DNA of 64,000 nt from Paenibacillus sp. PK3_47 (GCF_023520895.1 NZ_CP026029.1:5146001-5210000); one strand, 5' to 3'; shown: positions 38,471 through 47,614, numbered from the stretch's first letter. Translations and numbers: made by a program. The notes: generated by a model not told the origin, from the letters alone.

Positions 38471-41400
38471 TTGTCCGACACACTATTTGAACTTATATAT
38501 AAGCGGTCATCTGCAGGATTTGCCGCTGTCTCCGCAGAAGGGGCTGTGCTTTTCGCGAACCCTGCGCTGTGTGCCATGTCCGGCTATACAGAATCCGAGC
38601 TTACAGCGCTGCATTGTTCAGAACTTATCCATGGAGAATCCGGGGGAGAAGCGGAACTCAAGTATATATTGGAATATCTCCGGCAGCATCCGGATCAGGA
38701 TTTGTCCCGGGAAAGACGGCTGATCCGCAAAAATGGCGGTTTCTTCTGGGCGTCAATTCACCTGTTTCTCGCGGCCGGAGAATCAGCAGATGCTCAAGCA
38801 GTTGTTATCGCCGAAATATCTGATATTACAGAGCGCAAGCTTAAAGAGGATAAGCATGAGGAGGAGAAGTACCTATATCATCTGATTACGCAGAATACGC
38901 CGGATATGATTTCGCTGGGTGATGCGGACGGTACACTTCATTATGTGTCTCCCTCTGTTGAGAAGATGCTGGGCTACTCGTCACAGGAAATGCTCGGCAA
39001 AAAACGACCGGAGTTCTACCATGAGGAAGATGCCCGCGAGATGACCGAGAAGGGGGCGATGTACTCTGATCATGATGTATACATCCGCCGGGTGAGGCAT
39101 AAAGACGGTCATTTTCTATGGATAGAATCCTCATTCCAGGTCATGCGCGACAATGAGGGGAAGGTCAGACAGGTATTAACCATAGCCCGTGATATCACGG
39201 ACCGCAAAAAATATGAGGACATGCTGGCCCATGCCCAGTTCCTGGCCAGCATGGGGTCCTGGGAATGGGAGGCGGCTTCCCGGAAGCTAATTGTCTCCAA
39301 GGAAATGCGCTACATATTCGGCTACATAGAAGACTGCAGCAACCATGCAGTCTTTGATCCCATGCTTATTCAGGCCTGCATAGATCCGGAGGATTTACCC
39401 GGAATCAAAGCTGTACTGCATGATTCCGTGAACAAAAGGGAGAAAGCGGAGACCACATTCCGGATTACAGCAGCAGACGGCAAAAGAAGAACAATCGAAG
39501 CCCACTGGGAAGTCGTGGCGGAAGGCTCCGGAAGCCGGATGCAGATCAGCGGAGTAGTCCAGGATGTAACCTCTCGCCGTGAGATGGAAGAGCAGCTCCG
39601 GGAGAGCGAGCGGAATTACCGGCTGATTTCAGAGAATTCCCAGGATTTCATTTCCCGGAATGCAACCGACGAGCATGCTACTTATTTATATGCTTCACCC
39701 ATCTGCAGACAGATGTTCGGGTATACGCCGGAAGAGATGGTAGGCTCGAGAGGAATGGATTATATCCATCCCGAGGATGCAGAAAGGGTTCGCGCTTATC
39801 TGCGCAGCTGTATGCAGGACATGAGCCTGGAACCTATTGTCTTCCGGTTTCTGCGCAAGGACGGCTCCTATCTATGGGCGGAAACCACTCTTCGTTATTA
39901 TGACTCCGGATCTGGAGGCGTGACGGAAATGGTCGGCATTACCCGCGGAATCTCGGAGCGTAAGGAATATGAGCTGAAGCTGCTGGAGAGCGAGAACCGC
40001 TATAAATCGCTGTTTGAATACAATCCTGCTGCAATCAGTGCAATGGATCTGGAAGGGCGTACCCTCTCGCTGAATGCCAGCCTGCAGGATTTGACAGGTT
40101 ACTCCCGTCAGAGCCTGATGTTATCCGGCTACAACGAGATTATTGATCCGGACGAGCAGGATTTTGTCGATGAACAGTTTCTTTTGGCGGCAGGCGGCGC
40201 AGCACAGACCTTTGAGAGCAGACTGCTGCATAAAGACGGCCACGTGGTGGAGGTCAGCATGATTTATGTGCCGATCATGGTCGATAACAAGGTTGAAGGC
40301 GTATTTGCCATTACAAGTGATATTACTGAGCGCAAGCGCCATTTGGAGCAGATAGAGAAGCTCAGCTATGAGCATGCTCTGATCCTGAATTCCGTGTCCG
40401 AAGGCATCTTCGGGGTGAACCTGGAGGGACAAGTGGTATTCATTAACCCGGCGGCATCCGCTATGCTCGGTTATGAAGACGGAGATTTGGCTGGAGGAAT
40501 CGAGCTGCATACCATTGAGCAGGCCTGGCTTGACGGCGAACCCTATCCGGGAGGCCAAAAATCATTGCGGGAATGGGTAGAGGAGCATTTGTCCTATGAA
40601 GAGAAGGAGGGGGTCTTCTGGAGACAGGACGGCACAAGCTTCCTGGTAAAATACCGGATGACACCGCTTTTTGATAATGGCGTGCGTAAAGGCATTGTTG
40701 TGGTATTCCGTGATATTACGGAAGAAAAAGCAATCGTGCGGGCCAAAGAGTCAGCAGAGCAGGCTGACCGGGCGAAATCGGAGTTTTTGGCTATTATGAG
40801 CCATGAGCTGCGGACGCCGATGAACGGCATTATCGGAATGGCAGATCTGCTTTCGGGTACGGAGCTTGATGAGGAACAGGAATACTATACACATATCATC
40901 AGTAAAAGTGCGGATCAGCTGCTCCATATTCTTAATGAAGTGCTGGATTTCAGCAAAATTGAAGCCGGCATGATGACAGTGGAGCTGCAATCCGTAGACA
41001 TCCACCAGGTCATGATAAGTGTGGCCGAATTGTTCTACCCCAGGGTAAAAGAAAAAGGGTTATCGCTGCGCTGTGAGCTGGATCCATCGGTTCCTTCCCA
41101 TATCGTAACCGATGGAGCAAGACTGCGGCAGATTCTGGTGAATCTGGTCGGTAATGCAGTAAAATTTACCGATGAAGGTGAAGTCAGCATTACTGCGGCG
41201 GTAGAATCTTATTTGCAATCCGGTGAAGTGATTCTCAAATTTAGGGTCAAGGATACCGGAATCGGCATTCCTCCGGAGAGCCAGGGGCTGCTCTTCCAAT
41301 CCTTTTCACAGGTGCATCCTTCCATCAACCGCAAGTATGGCGGAACCGGGCTCGGGCTTGCGATCAGTAAAAAGCTGGTTGAGCTGCTTGGCGGTGCTAT

Positions 41401-41929
41401 TGGTGTAGACAGCCAGGCGGATAAAGGGTCGGAGTTCTACTTCACGATTCAGGCCTCCTGTACTGAAGGGGCTTGCCCGGGGGGGAAGAGAGACCATGAA
41501 TCCCTTCCCCACAGGCTCAGTATCCCTGACAATGGTTTTGCAGAACCGAGATATGGCCCGCTCTCCATTCTGCTTGCTGAAGATAACATCGTGAACAATG
41601 AACTGCTGCAGACTTATTTGAAAAACCGGGGTTATCAGGCCGATGTAGCTCCAAGTGGTGATCTTGCGGTCGAAGCGGTGCTGGCCAAAAATTATGATCT
41701 GGTATTCATGGATATTCAAATGCCGGTAGTGGACGGTATTGAAGCGACCAGACAAATCCGCGCAGAGCTGGGGCTGTCTCCGGTCATTATTGCAGCCACA
41801 GCGTTTGCGCGCAAAGAGGACAAGGAAATGTGCCTGAAGGCGGGAATGCAGGATTTCATCTCCAAGCCGATCCGTACGGAAGAGCTGGACAGGGTGCTGA
41901 AGGAATGGTCGGCACATATACGCAGATAA
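38471..41929 (+). CDS. Hybrid sensor histidine kinase with six PAS domains and a receiver
   Basis: 1152 residues, TTG start 9 bp after GAGGAGG. No membrane helix is evident, so it is a cytoplasmic sensor. About six consecutive PAS units (roughly residues 1-120, 130-255, 256-375, 376-500, 501-625, 630-755) are separated by ISDITERK-like PAC ends. HisKA follows with phospho-His at about 778 in MSHELRTPMNG, then a HATPase domain (GNAVKF, DTGIGI, GGTGLGLAI). The C-terminal receiver has phospho-Asp at about 1081 (FMDIQMPV) and Lys in ISKPI. It would pass phosphate internally and then to an unlinked partner; no Hpt or regulator gene is adjacent. Ligands are unknown; the YxYASP-type PAS units suggest redox or small-molecule sensing only by family. 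Confidence 0.93.
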   Translation: MSDTLFELIYKRSSAGFAAVSAEGAVLFANPALCAMSGYTESELTALHCSELIHGESGGEAELKYILEYLRQHPDQDLSRERRLIRKNGGFFWASIHLFLAAGESADAQAVVIAEISDITERKLKEDKHEEEKYLYHLITQNTPDMISLGDADGTLHYVSPSVEKMLGYSSQEMLGKKRPEFYHEEDAREMTEKGAMYSDHDVYIRRVRHKDGHFLWIESSFQVMRDNEGKVRQVLTIARDITDRKKYEDMLAHAQFLASMGSWEWEAASRKLIVSKEMRYIFGYIEDCSNHAVFDPMLIQACIDPEDLPGIKAVLHDSVNKREKAETTFRITAADGKRRTIEAHWEVVAEGSGSRMQISGVVQDVTSRREMEEQLRESERNYRLISENSQDFISRNATDEHATYLYASPICRQMFGYTPEEMVGSRGMDYIHPEDAERVRAYLRSCMQDMSLEPIVFRFLRKDGSYLWAETTLRYYDSGSGGVTEMVGITRGISERKEYELKLLESENRYKSLFEYNPAAISAMDLEGRTLSLNASLQDLTGYSRQSLMLSGYNEIIDPDEQDFVDEQFLLAAGGAAQTFESRLLHKDGHVVEVSMIYVPIMVDNKVEGVFAITSDITERKRHLEQIEKLSYEHALILNSVSEGIFGVNLEGQVVFINPAASAMLGYEDGDLAGGIELHTIEQAWLDGEPYPGGQKSLREWVEEHLSYEEKEGVFWRQDGTSFLVKYRMTPLFDNGVRKGIVVVFRDITEEKAIVRAKESAEQADRAKSEFLAIMSHELRTPMNGIIGMADLLSGTELDEEQEYYTHIISKSADQLLHILNEVLDFSKIEAGMMTVELQSVDIHQVMISVAELFYPRVKEKGLSLRCELDPSVPSHIVTDGARLRQILVNLVGNAVKFTDEGEVSITAAVESYLQSGEVILKFRVKDTGIGIPPESQGLLFQSFSQVHPSINRKYGGTGLGLAISKKLVELLGGAIGVDSQADKGSEFYFTIQASCTEGACPGGKRDHESLPHRLSIPDNGFAEPRYGPLSILLAEDNIVNNELLQTYLKNRGYQADVAPSGDLAVEAVLAKNYDLVFMDIQMPVVDGIEATRQIRAELGLSPVIIAATAFARKEDKEMCLKAGMQDFISKPIRTEELDRVLKEWSAHIRR

Positions 41930-41954
41930 GTCTGCGGGGGGCACTGCGCAAAGT

Positions 41955-41983
41955 TTGACAAAATCCTGTGCGCTGTCTATATT
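41955..41983 (+). promoter_or_regulatory. Promoter of the NusG-II-domain gene
   Basis: TTGACA (41955-41960), 17 bp, TATATT (41978-41983), a near-consensus housekeeping promoter. Confidence 0.8.
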
Positions 41984-41989
41984 TGAATT

Positions 41990-42008
41990 ATTCGTAATAA
42001 TTACGTTT
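41990..42008 (+). promoter_or_regulatory. Zur box 1
   Basis: Contains the perfect core CGTAATAATTACG (41993-42005), just downstream of the -10 hexamer, where a repressor would block initiation. Confidence 0.82.
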
Positions 42009-42037
42009 ATATTTCTTCCAGCGAGAGGGTATTGTCA

Positions 42038-42442
42038 TTGAAGACTATGAAACGCGGCGATTTTCTGATTATTATCATCGTTCTGCTTGTGGCAGGCTCC
42101 ATTTACGGAGTGAAGTGGTGGGACAGCCGCAATGAAGAGTATGCTCAAGGTGACCTCCAGGCAGTTATAAGCATCAACGGGGAGACTTACAAGACAGTCA
42201 CATTGACCAAAGAAGAGCAGATTATTGATATTAAGACCAAGTACAGCAGCAACACGCTCAAGGTGTATGATTACGGGATTCAGATGACGTATTCTGATGC
42301 CCCGCTGCCGATTGCGCTGGAGATGGGCTTCATCTCGAGACCGAAGCAGCAGATTATTTGTGTTCCTTGCCGGATGATCGTGGAAGTCCATAACCCCAAC
42401 AAGTCCATCCATGATGATGAGGAGCTGGACGCGGTTATTTAA
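42038..42442 (+). CDS. NusG domain II-containing membrane-anchored protein
   Basis: 134 residues from the TTG 8 bp after GAGAGGG; a second TTG and an ATG nearby are alternatives. Residues about 5-25 are a single membrane helix (FLIIIIVLLVAGSIYGVKWW). The rest, from about residue 40, is a NusG_II-type beta domain: VISINGETYKTVTLTKEE, then the end stretch GFISRPKQQIICVPCRMIVEV, with a CxxC in a family-typical position. Such proteins are extracytoplasmic and of unknown function, unrelated in role to transcription factor NusG. The perfect Zur core in its promoter points to zinc-starvation expression. Its 3' end overlaps the convergent YcgQ-like gene by 8 bp. Confidence 0.82.
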   Translation: MKTMKRGDFLIIIIVLLVAGSIYGVKWWDSRNEEYAQGDLQAVISINGETYKTVTLTKEEQIIDIKTKYSSNTLKVYDYGIQMTYSDAPLPIALEMGFISRPKQQIICVPCRMIVEVHNPNKSIHDDEELDAVI

Positions 42443-43307
42443 CAGCTCCTGCGTTTTGGAGTTGTTCCCAGGCGGTAATGGAATCGGCACTGGTATATAC
42501 GTATGGTGTGGAGGGCTGGGGAACCGGCGTAAGGGTTTCAGGTGTGATCCCGATGAGTTCCCTCCCTTCATGTGTCACAATTTCAAGCTTGCCCCGGACC
42601 TCAATCCAGGTATCGGCGGGCAGGCTTATTTGTGCTGCCGGGTTAAGCAGAATGCCAAAAGGGGTCGCGTCCGCAGTGCAGCACTGGACGAGGAAACGGC
42701 TGACAGCGTAGGAGGCCTTCCCTGCTGACGTCCCTTCGCGGTAAAGAAATCCGGTTACGGCAATTTCTTTGCCTTCGAACTGTTTTTTATACAGATCAAT
42801 CGCCCCGAAGGTCTCGGAATAGATTTCCGGATGGACTGTTATTACGGGTTCTGCATGAAGCCTGGCCGCAAGCTCGGCGAATTCAGCCTCGTAAGGATTC
42901 GCGGCGGTGAAGTTCTCTTTGCTCTCCTGCTCAGACAGATTGTAGGTTAATGCGATGCCTTTTTTGGCGGCTGCAGCGCTGCCGAGTGCGCGGTCGGGAA
43001 GCAGAAAGCCCAGCAGCATCGGGAGCAGGAACAGGCCATATAACGCGCTGCTCCGGAACATTGAGCCGGGAAGGCGGTGCTCGCAGTCGCACAGGGCGCT
43101 GCTTTTGCCGAACAAAGCCTGTATGCCGAGGCTGAGAGCCATCAGGGCGAGCGGAACCGGACACAGCCGGATCCAGCGTGCCAGCTTTGGCGCGACATAA
43201 TAATGCAGCGCTTCCTGCTGCACCAGATGGCCGATATACAGGGCGAAGAGCAGCAGAATGACTGCCCTCAGCAAATAGTGGAATCGGATAGCGCCGGATT
43301 CATTCAT
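42435..43307 (-). CDS. YcgQ-like TIGR03943/DUF1980 family putative permease subunit
   Basis: 290 residues. N-terminal membrane helices (about residues 10-30, 45-65, 88-105) precede a soluble domain with the family's PVITVHPEIYSETFG and VTGFLYREG stretches, the latter OB-fold-like, and a conserved CC pair (FLVQCCTADATPFG). It is the constant partner of the DUF318 permease, here 19 bp upstream in the same operon (B. subtilis ycgR-ycgQ is the precedent). Placed in an operon with a COG0523 GTPase and between Zur sites, a metal-linked role is inferred. Confidence 0.88.
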   Translation of the reverse strand: MNESGAIRFHYLLRAVILLLFALYIGHLVQQEALHYYVAPKLARWIRLCPVPLALMALSLGIQALFGKSSALCDCEHRLPGSMFRSSALYGLFLLPMLLGFLLPDRALGSAAAAKKGIALTYNLSEQESKENFTAANPYEAEFAELAARLHAEPVITVHPEIYSETFGAIDLYKKQFEGKEIAVTGFLYREGTSAGKASYAVSRFLVQCCTADATPFGILLNPAAQISLPADTWIEVRGKLEIVTHEGRELIGITPETLTPVPQPSTPYVYTSADSITAWEQLQNAGAVK

Positions 43308-43326
43308 CCCGCTGTCCCCCTAACGG

Positions 43327-44316
43327 TTATAACCACATCGAAGCCAGCACAGAGCCGATAAAGACTGTACTGAAGATGAGGAAAAATAAATAAAGTGCAA
43401 ATTTAGTTTTGAACAGTGACAAAAGCATCAGCGAGTTCTTGAGATCAAGCATCGGCCCCAGCACCATGAAAGCCAGCAGCGAGCCGGAAGGAAAGGTATG
43501 CAGAAAGGTTGAGGCGACAAAAGCATCGGAGGTTGAGCACAGCGACAGGACAAACGCAAGGCCCATCATGAACAGATATGAACCAAGAGGCTGTCCCCCT
43601 ATGGCCGCCAGACTGCCGTGGTCCATGAAGGACTGGATGCCGGCGGTTAACAGGCAGCCGATAATGAGATATTTGCCCATTTCGAAGAACTCGTCCGATG
43701 TATGCACGAAAATGGCTACCAGTCTGCCCCCGGGTGTATTCCCATGATGGGGTTCAAGGCTTTCCCGCGGGATGGAGAGGCGCAAGGGTGTTTTTTTGAC
43801 GGTGGCGTAAATAATGAATCCGATGAGGGCAGCAACAGCAAAAGCCAGTCCCATACGCGCATAAGCCAGTCCCGGATGAGAACGGAAGGCTGTAAGTGTA
43901 GCGCCATAAACAACCGGGTTAAGCACGGGTCCGGATAGAATGAACACCACCGCAACATACAGCGGCATCCCTTTGTGCATCAGCCTCCGGACCAGGGGAA
44001 TCATGCCGCACTCACAGACCGGAAAAATAATGCCGAGCATACAGCCGGCAAGGATAGCCGGAACCGGATGGCGGGGAATCCAGCGGGAGATGGTCTCGTC
44101 CGGTACAAATACCCGCAGCAGGGAGGACAGCAGCGCGCCGAGCAGTACAAAAGGCATAGCTTCCAGCAGGATGCCGATAAATGATGTTTTGAACGTGTCC
44201 ATATACGCATTGTTCAGCAGCTCAGGATGCTCCGGCAGCCAGACCATCCCGAGAATAATCAGGAAGACAGCGGGAAAAAGCAGCGGCAGAATTTTGAAGG
44301 GTGACAAGATAAACAA
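43327..44316 (-). CDS. DUF318/ArsP_1-type permease (YcgR/YraQ-like)
   Basis: 329 residues, TTG start with AAGGAG 12 bp upstream. About eight membrane helices. Family landmarks are the ends of the two inverted halves: FIGILLEAMPFVLLGALLSS, IFPVCECGMIPLVRRL with a CxC pair, and SGPVLNPVV in the first half; LVLSLCSTSDAFVA in the second. Homologues include organoarsenical permease ArsP and uncharacterised YraQ/YcgR proteins. Conserved cysteines suggest metal or thiol-linked transport. It lies 31 bp after the GTPase gene and before the YcgQ-like subunit. Confidence 0.88.
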   Translation of the reverse strand: MFILSPFKILPLLFPAVFLIILGMVWLPEHPELLNNAYMDTFKTSFIGILLEAMPFVLLGALLSSLLRVFVPDETISRWIPRHPVPAILAGCMLGIIFPVCECGMIPLVRRLMHKGMPLYVAVVFILSGPVLNPVVYGATLTAFRSHPGLAYARMGLAFAVAALIGFIIYATVKKTPLRLSIPRESLEPHHGNTPGGRLVAIFVHTSDEFFEMGKYLIIGCLLTAGIQSFMDHGSLAAIGGQPLGSYLFMMGLAFVLSLCSTSDAFVASTFLHTFPSGSLLAFMVLGPMLDLKNSLMLLSLFKTKFALYLFFLIFSTVFIGSVLASMWL

Positions 44317-44347
44317 GGCTTGAGAACGCTCCTTCCCGGTCAGAGTC

Positions 44348-45376
44348 TTATTGAAACAGCGCTGTCCAGCGCTCCGTCAGCTGAGCCTCATTCAGATTCA
44401 GGCCAATGAACACAAGATAAGGCAGGCCGGGATAACGGGAGGGTTCCCACTCCGTCCGGTTACCGGCAAATTGGACAAGCTGAACCGATTCCTCGCCGCT
44501 AAGGCGTACATGCCCTTTGGCCCGCAGCAGTGTATCGCCCCATTCCCGGAAGAAATTTTCCAGCTGACCGCTGCTGATCCCTTCTTCACCTGAACGCGGG
44601 AACGTCAATGTAACTGCAGATACCTGGGAATAGGAGGCTTCCCGTTCCGTGTCCGCTTCCTGAAGCGCTGTGCCGCCCCGGCTGTACCCGGAGGCTGTCC
44701 GCTTGAGGGCTGAACCGTTGACATTGCGGGAGATGCGCTGTGCTGCTGGACGGGAGACACGGGGGCTGATTCCGGCCAGCAGGGGAGCGAGGTTAATCTC
44801 ACTGTAATGGGTAAAGACAATCTCGGATTCTGCGTTATATTTACGGACCGTTTTTTCAATCTTCCACAGGGTTTCCTGCTCCACCAGATCGCTTTTGTTG
44901 ACGATAATCAGGTCACCGCCGGTCAGCTGTTTGCGCAGTGTACGGACAAGCTGCCTGTCGGCCGACAGCCGGCTGTTGTACTCCAGCATATTTTCGGCAT
45001 CCACGAGTGTAATGGTGTAGTGCAGCGCCAGATGCTCGCTTAAGCTGATGTCCTGCAGGGAACCTGCTATTTCTTCGGGATCAGCCACCCCGGTAAGCTC
45101 GATAAAAATAATATCCGGCCGCTTGGCCATAAGTGCGTTCAGGCTCCTCGGCAGATCCTCCCTGCGGCTGCAGCATACACAGCCATCCAGCAGCTTTTCC
45201 ACACTTGCACCAGCATGCTCTTCCAGAATATAACCGTCCACATCACGTTTTCCCAGCTCGTTCATCACTACGCCGGGAGTAAGTCCTCTGGCTTTACTCT
45301 CCTTTAGCAGCGTGAGCAGGAGGGTTGTTTTGCCGCTCCCCAAAAATCCGCTTAAGATCATCACCGGTATCTTCAT
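44348..45376 (-). CDS. COG0523 (G3E family) metallochaperone-type GTPase, permease-linked
   Basis: 342 residues from the ATG with GGGAG 8 bp upstream (a GTG 9 bp earlier is possible). G1 loop GFLGSGKTT, the metal-binding CxCC as GCVCCSRREDL, ELTGVADPEEI, and NKSDLVE (G4) identify a G3E GTPase of the CobW/YciC/ZagA group. A C-terminal CobW_C-like domain follows (LENFFREWGDTLLRAKGHVRL). Known relatives deliver zinc or cobalt to client proteins using GTP. It heads the operon with the DUF318 permease and the YcgQ-like protein. The divergent intergenic region contains Zur box 2, 160 bp from this start, which may or may not act on it. Confidence 0.9.
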   Translation of the reverse strand: MKIPVMILSGFLGSGKTTLLLTLLKESKARGLTPGVVMNELGKRDVDGYILEEHAGASVEKLLDGCVCCSRREDLPRSLNALMAKRPDIIFIELTGVADPEEIAGSLQDISLSEHLALHYTITLVDAENMLEYNSRLSADRQLVRTLRKQLTGGDLIIVNKSDLVEQETLWKIEKTVRKYNAESEIVFTHYSEINLAPLLAGISPRVSRPAAQRISRNVNGSALKRTASGYSRGGTALQEADTEREASYSQVSAVTLTFPRSGEEGISSGQLENFFREWGDTLLRAKGHVRLSGEESVQLVQFAGNRTEWEPSRYPGLPYLVFIGLNLNEAQLTERWTALFQ

Positions 45377-45500
45377 AGTCCACACTCCCGTTCCATTCTT
45401 GCAACAGCAAGGTTCATATTTTCATATATCCATCTATACGTAAGGCCTGTTCTGTAAAGAACCGTAAATTAAGAGAGTTGAAATTATTTGGAATAGGCTG

Positions 45501-45528
45501 TTGACAGAAGGAGAAGCTTACGTATAAA
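45501..45528 (+). promoter_or_regulatory. Promoter of rpmG-zagA
   Basis: TTGACA (45501-45506), 16 bp, TATAAA (45523-45528). Confidence 0.7.
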
Positions 45529-45535
45529 ATGTGTA

Positions 45536-45554
45536 AATCGTAATAATTACGAAT
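45536..45554 (+). promoter_or_regulatory. Zur box 2
   Basis: AATCGTAATAATTACGAAT with core CGTAATAATTACG at 45539-45551, placed just downstream of the -10 hexamer as at Zur box 1. Confidence 0.88.
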
Positions 45555-45571
45555 AAAAGGAGATGTCCAAG

Positions 45572-45721
45572 ATGAGAGTTACTGTAACTTTGGCCTGCAC
45601 AGAAACAGGCGACCGCAACTACACCACCACCAAGAATAAGAAAAACCAGCCGGGCCGGCTCGAGATGAAAAAATATTGCCCGCGTCTGAAGCGGGTTACA
45701 CTGCACCGGGAGACCCGTTAA
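45572..45721 (+). CDS. rpmG: Ribosomal protein L33, zinc-free (C-minus) paralogue
   Basis: 49 residues, [17 protein letters not shown] to the LHRETR end. Zinc-binding L33 carries two CxxC pairs; here they read CTET and CPRL, leaving one Cys in each, so zinc cannot be held by four thiols. Zinc-free L33 paralogues are known to be induced through Zur and to replace the zinc form in ribosomes, sparing zinc. A Zur box sits 18 bp upstream and AGGAG 8 bp before the ATG. It is the first gene of an operon with the COG0523 GTPase, 59 bp downstream. Confidence 0.95.
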   Translation: MRVTVTLACTETGDRNYTTTKNKKNQPGRLEMKKYCPRLKRVTLHRETR

Positions 45722-45780
45722 TAAACAGGGACAGCGGTTCAAGCGAGCTTCTATATTTCTAACACTAAGGAGATAAAATT

Positions 45781-46989
45781 ATGAAAAAAATACCTGTAAC
45801 CGTACTAAGCGGCTATCTCGGTTCCGGCAAAACCACGCTGCTTAACCATATTCTGCACAACCGTGACGGTCTGAAGGTGGCTGTCATTGTCAATGACATG
45901 AGCGAGGTCAATGTGGATGCGAACCTGGTGAAATCGGGAAATACGCTGTCCCGTACGGAGGAAAAGCTGGTGGAAATGTCGAACGGCTGCATCTGCTGCA
46001 CGCTTCGTGATGATCTGCTGCGTGAAGTCGGCAATCTGGCGGCGGAAGGCCGGTTTGACTATATTCTGATTGAATCCTCAGGCATCAGTGAACCGGTTCC
46101 GGTAGCCCAGACCTTCACTTATGCCGACCCAGACCTGGATATTGACCTTACAACACTGGCCAGACTGGATACGATGGTCACTGTGGTGGATGCCAACCGT
46201 TTCTGGCATGATTTTGCTTCCGGCGACAGCCTTCTGGACCGCAATACCACTGCAGGTGAGGGAGATACGCGGGACATTGTGGATTTGCTGATTGACCAGA
46301 TTGAAACCTGTGATGTGCTGCTGCTCAACAAATGCGATCTCGTGGAGGAACGGGAGCTGAACAAGCTTGAAGCCGTACTCCGCAGACTGCAGCCCGGCGC
46401 CAAAATCATCCGCACTGTAAACGGAGTGGTGGACCCCAAAGAGATTTTGAATACCGGCCTGTTCGATTTTGAGAAGACAAGCATGTCTTCCGGCTGGATC
46501 GCCGAGCTGAACAAGGAAGAGCATACACCGGAAACGGAAGAATACGGGATCACCTCTTTCGTCTACCGGCGCAGAACGCCGTTTCATCCCCAGCGGCTCA
46601 GCTTTTTCTTCAGCAATTGGCCGGAAGAGGTTGTGCGGGCCAAGGGACTCGTATGGCTGGCGGCCAAAGGGGATCTTGCCGGGAGCCTGAGCCAGGCGGG
46701 GCCCTCCATCCAGTTCGGCCCTGCCGGTTATTGGCTGGCGACTTTGCCGGAGGAGCAGCAGCTGGAGGTACTGGCCTCAGAGCCGGATGTCAAAGCCAGA
46801 TGGGACGGGAAGTGGGGCGACCGGATGAATGAAATTGTATTCATCGGCATTGGCCTGGACCGCGCGGCTGTCGAAGCCCGGCTTGACAGGGCTCTGCTGA
46901 CCGAAGAGGAAATGGGTGAGGATTGGAGCCGGTTCAACAATCCGCTTCCCTGGCCGTCCGAAGAGCTGCTCGCGGCGGCGCAGGAATAG
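45781..46989 (+). CDS. zagA: Zur-regulated COG0523 GTPase, ZagA/YciC type
   Basis: 402 residues; AAGGAG is 9 bp upstream. G1 is GYLGSGKTT, the metal site CxCC is GCICCTLRDDL, followed by ESSGISEP and NKCDLVE. The CobW_C domain includes FHPQRLSFFFSNWPEEVVRAKGLVWL. The length matches B. subtilis YciC/ZagA (about 397), a Zur-repressed GTPase that delivers zinc to the folate enzyme FolE under zinc depletion. Here it follows the zinc-free L33 gene behind a Zur box, the same logic. A terminator follows. Confidence 0.92.
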   Translation: MKKIPVTVLSGYLGSGKTTLLNHILHNRDGLKVAVIVNDMSEVNVDANLVKSGNTLSRTEEKLVEMSNGCICCTLRDDLLREVGNLAAEGRFDYILIESSGISEPVPVAQTFTYADPDLDIDLTTLARLDTMVTVVDANRFWHDFASGDSLLDRNTTAGEGDTRDIVDLLIDQIETCDVLLLNKCDLVEERELNKLEAVLRRLQPGAKIIRTVNGVVDPKEILNTGLFDFEKTSMSSGWIAELNKEEHTPETEEYGITSFVYRRRTPFHPQRLSFFFSNWPEEVVRAKGLVWLAAKGDLAGSLSQAGPSIQFGPAGYWLATLPEEQQLEVLASEPDVKARWDGKWGDRMNEIVFIGIGLDRAAVEARLDRALLTEEEMGEDWSRFNNPLPWPSEELLAAAQE

Positions 46990-47021
46990 GAAAGACTTGA
47001 GCGTGTAACAGCGAAAATAGC

Positions 47022-47054
47022 GGGCCGGAATCAGTAGAGGATTCCGGCTTTTTT
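47022..47054 (+). terminator. Terminator of rpmG-zagA
   Basis: GCCGGAATC pairs with GATTCCGGC (47024-47048), then T6. Confidence 0.88.
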
Positions 47055-47164
47055 AACCGCAAAAGCAGGCCGGCTACAGGGTAGAGGCGGTGAGTCCCTG
47101 TTGCGGCGCAGTACATTTATGCCTCCCGGCGTTTGGTGCTCGGCCCGTGGAGATGGCTGGCTGT

Positions 47165-47300
47165 TGGAGCCAGGTTGGCTAATGGAGCCGGTTTACCTGA
47201 TGGAGCTAATCGCCTAATGGAGTTAATCTGCCTGATGGAGTCAATTGCCTAATGAAGCCGGTTTGCCTAATGGAGTCAATCTGCCATACGTAGCCGGTTA
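47165..47300. repeat. 17/18 bp minisatellite (CTAATGGAG units)
   Basis: ATGGAG-type hexamers recur at 47182, 47200, 47217, 47235, 47252 (ATGAAG), 47270 and 47288 (ACGTAG), alternating 17 and 18 bp apart, with CCGGTTTGCCTA or TCAATCTGCCTG between. No gene is supported. Confidence 0.85.
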
Positions 47301-47374
47301 AACTTCTGGAAGCAGTCAACTTTCCGGGGCTTTTGCAGCCGTTGCTGGCTCCAAAAACATTGCATTCGCGGGCT

Positions 47375-47557
47375 AGTTGGATTTCCTCCATCTAATTTCA
47401 GTAAATAACATCATTTACGATAAGTAATTGGAAAAACTCCATCTATTTCGGACAAAATCTGCCTCTGGGGCGGAAAATGGTGCAATTAGACGGAGTTTTT
47501 CCCACTAATCTCGTTATCTGCTTACTTAGCGGGAAATTAAATGGAGAAATTCCACTT
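47375..47557. repeat. Quad-palindrome element, TGGA family, copy 3
   Basis: Palindromes at 47378 (TGGATTTCCTCCA), 47429, 47491 (CGGAGTTTTTCCC) and 47542; spacing 51, 62, 51. The linkers are the most diverged of the four copies, yet the spacing is unchanged. Confidence 0.9.
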
Positions 47558-47614
47558 CGATGGATCGGCATGCCCTAGGAAACGTCACTAAAAGAGAATT
47601 ATTAATTAATAAAG

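Noticed and set aside
45386-45500. Separate Zur box for the minus-strand COG0523 operon
   Set aside because: Only half-site-like sequence (CCGTAAAT) was found near that start; the full box is on the far side of the shared region.
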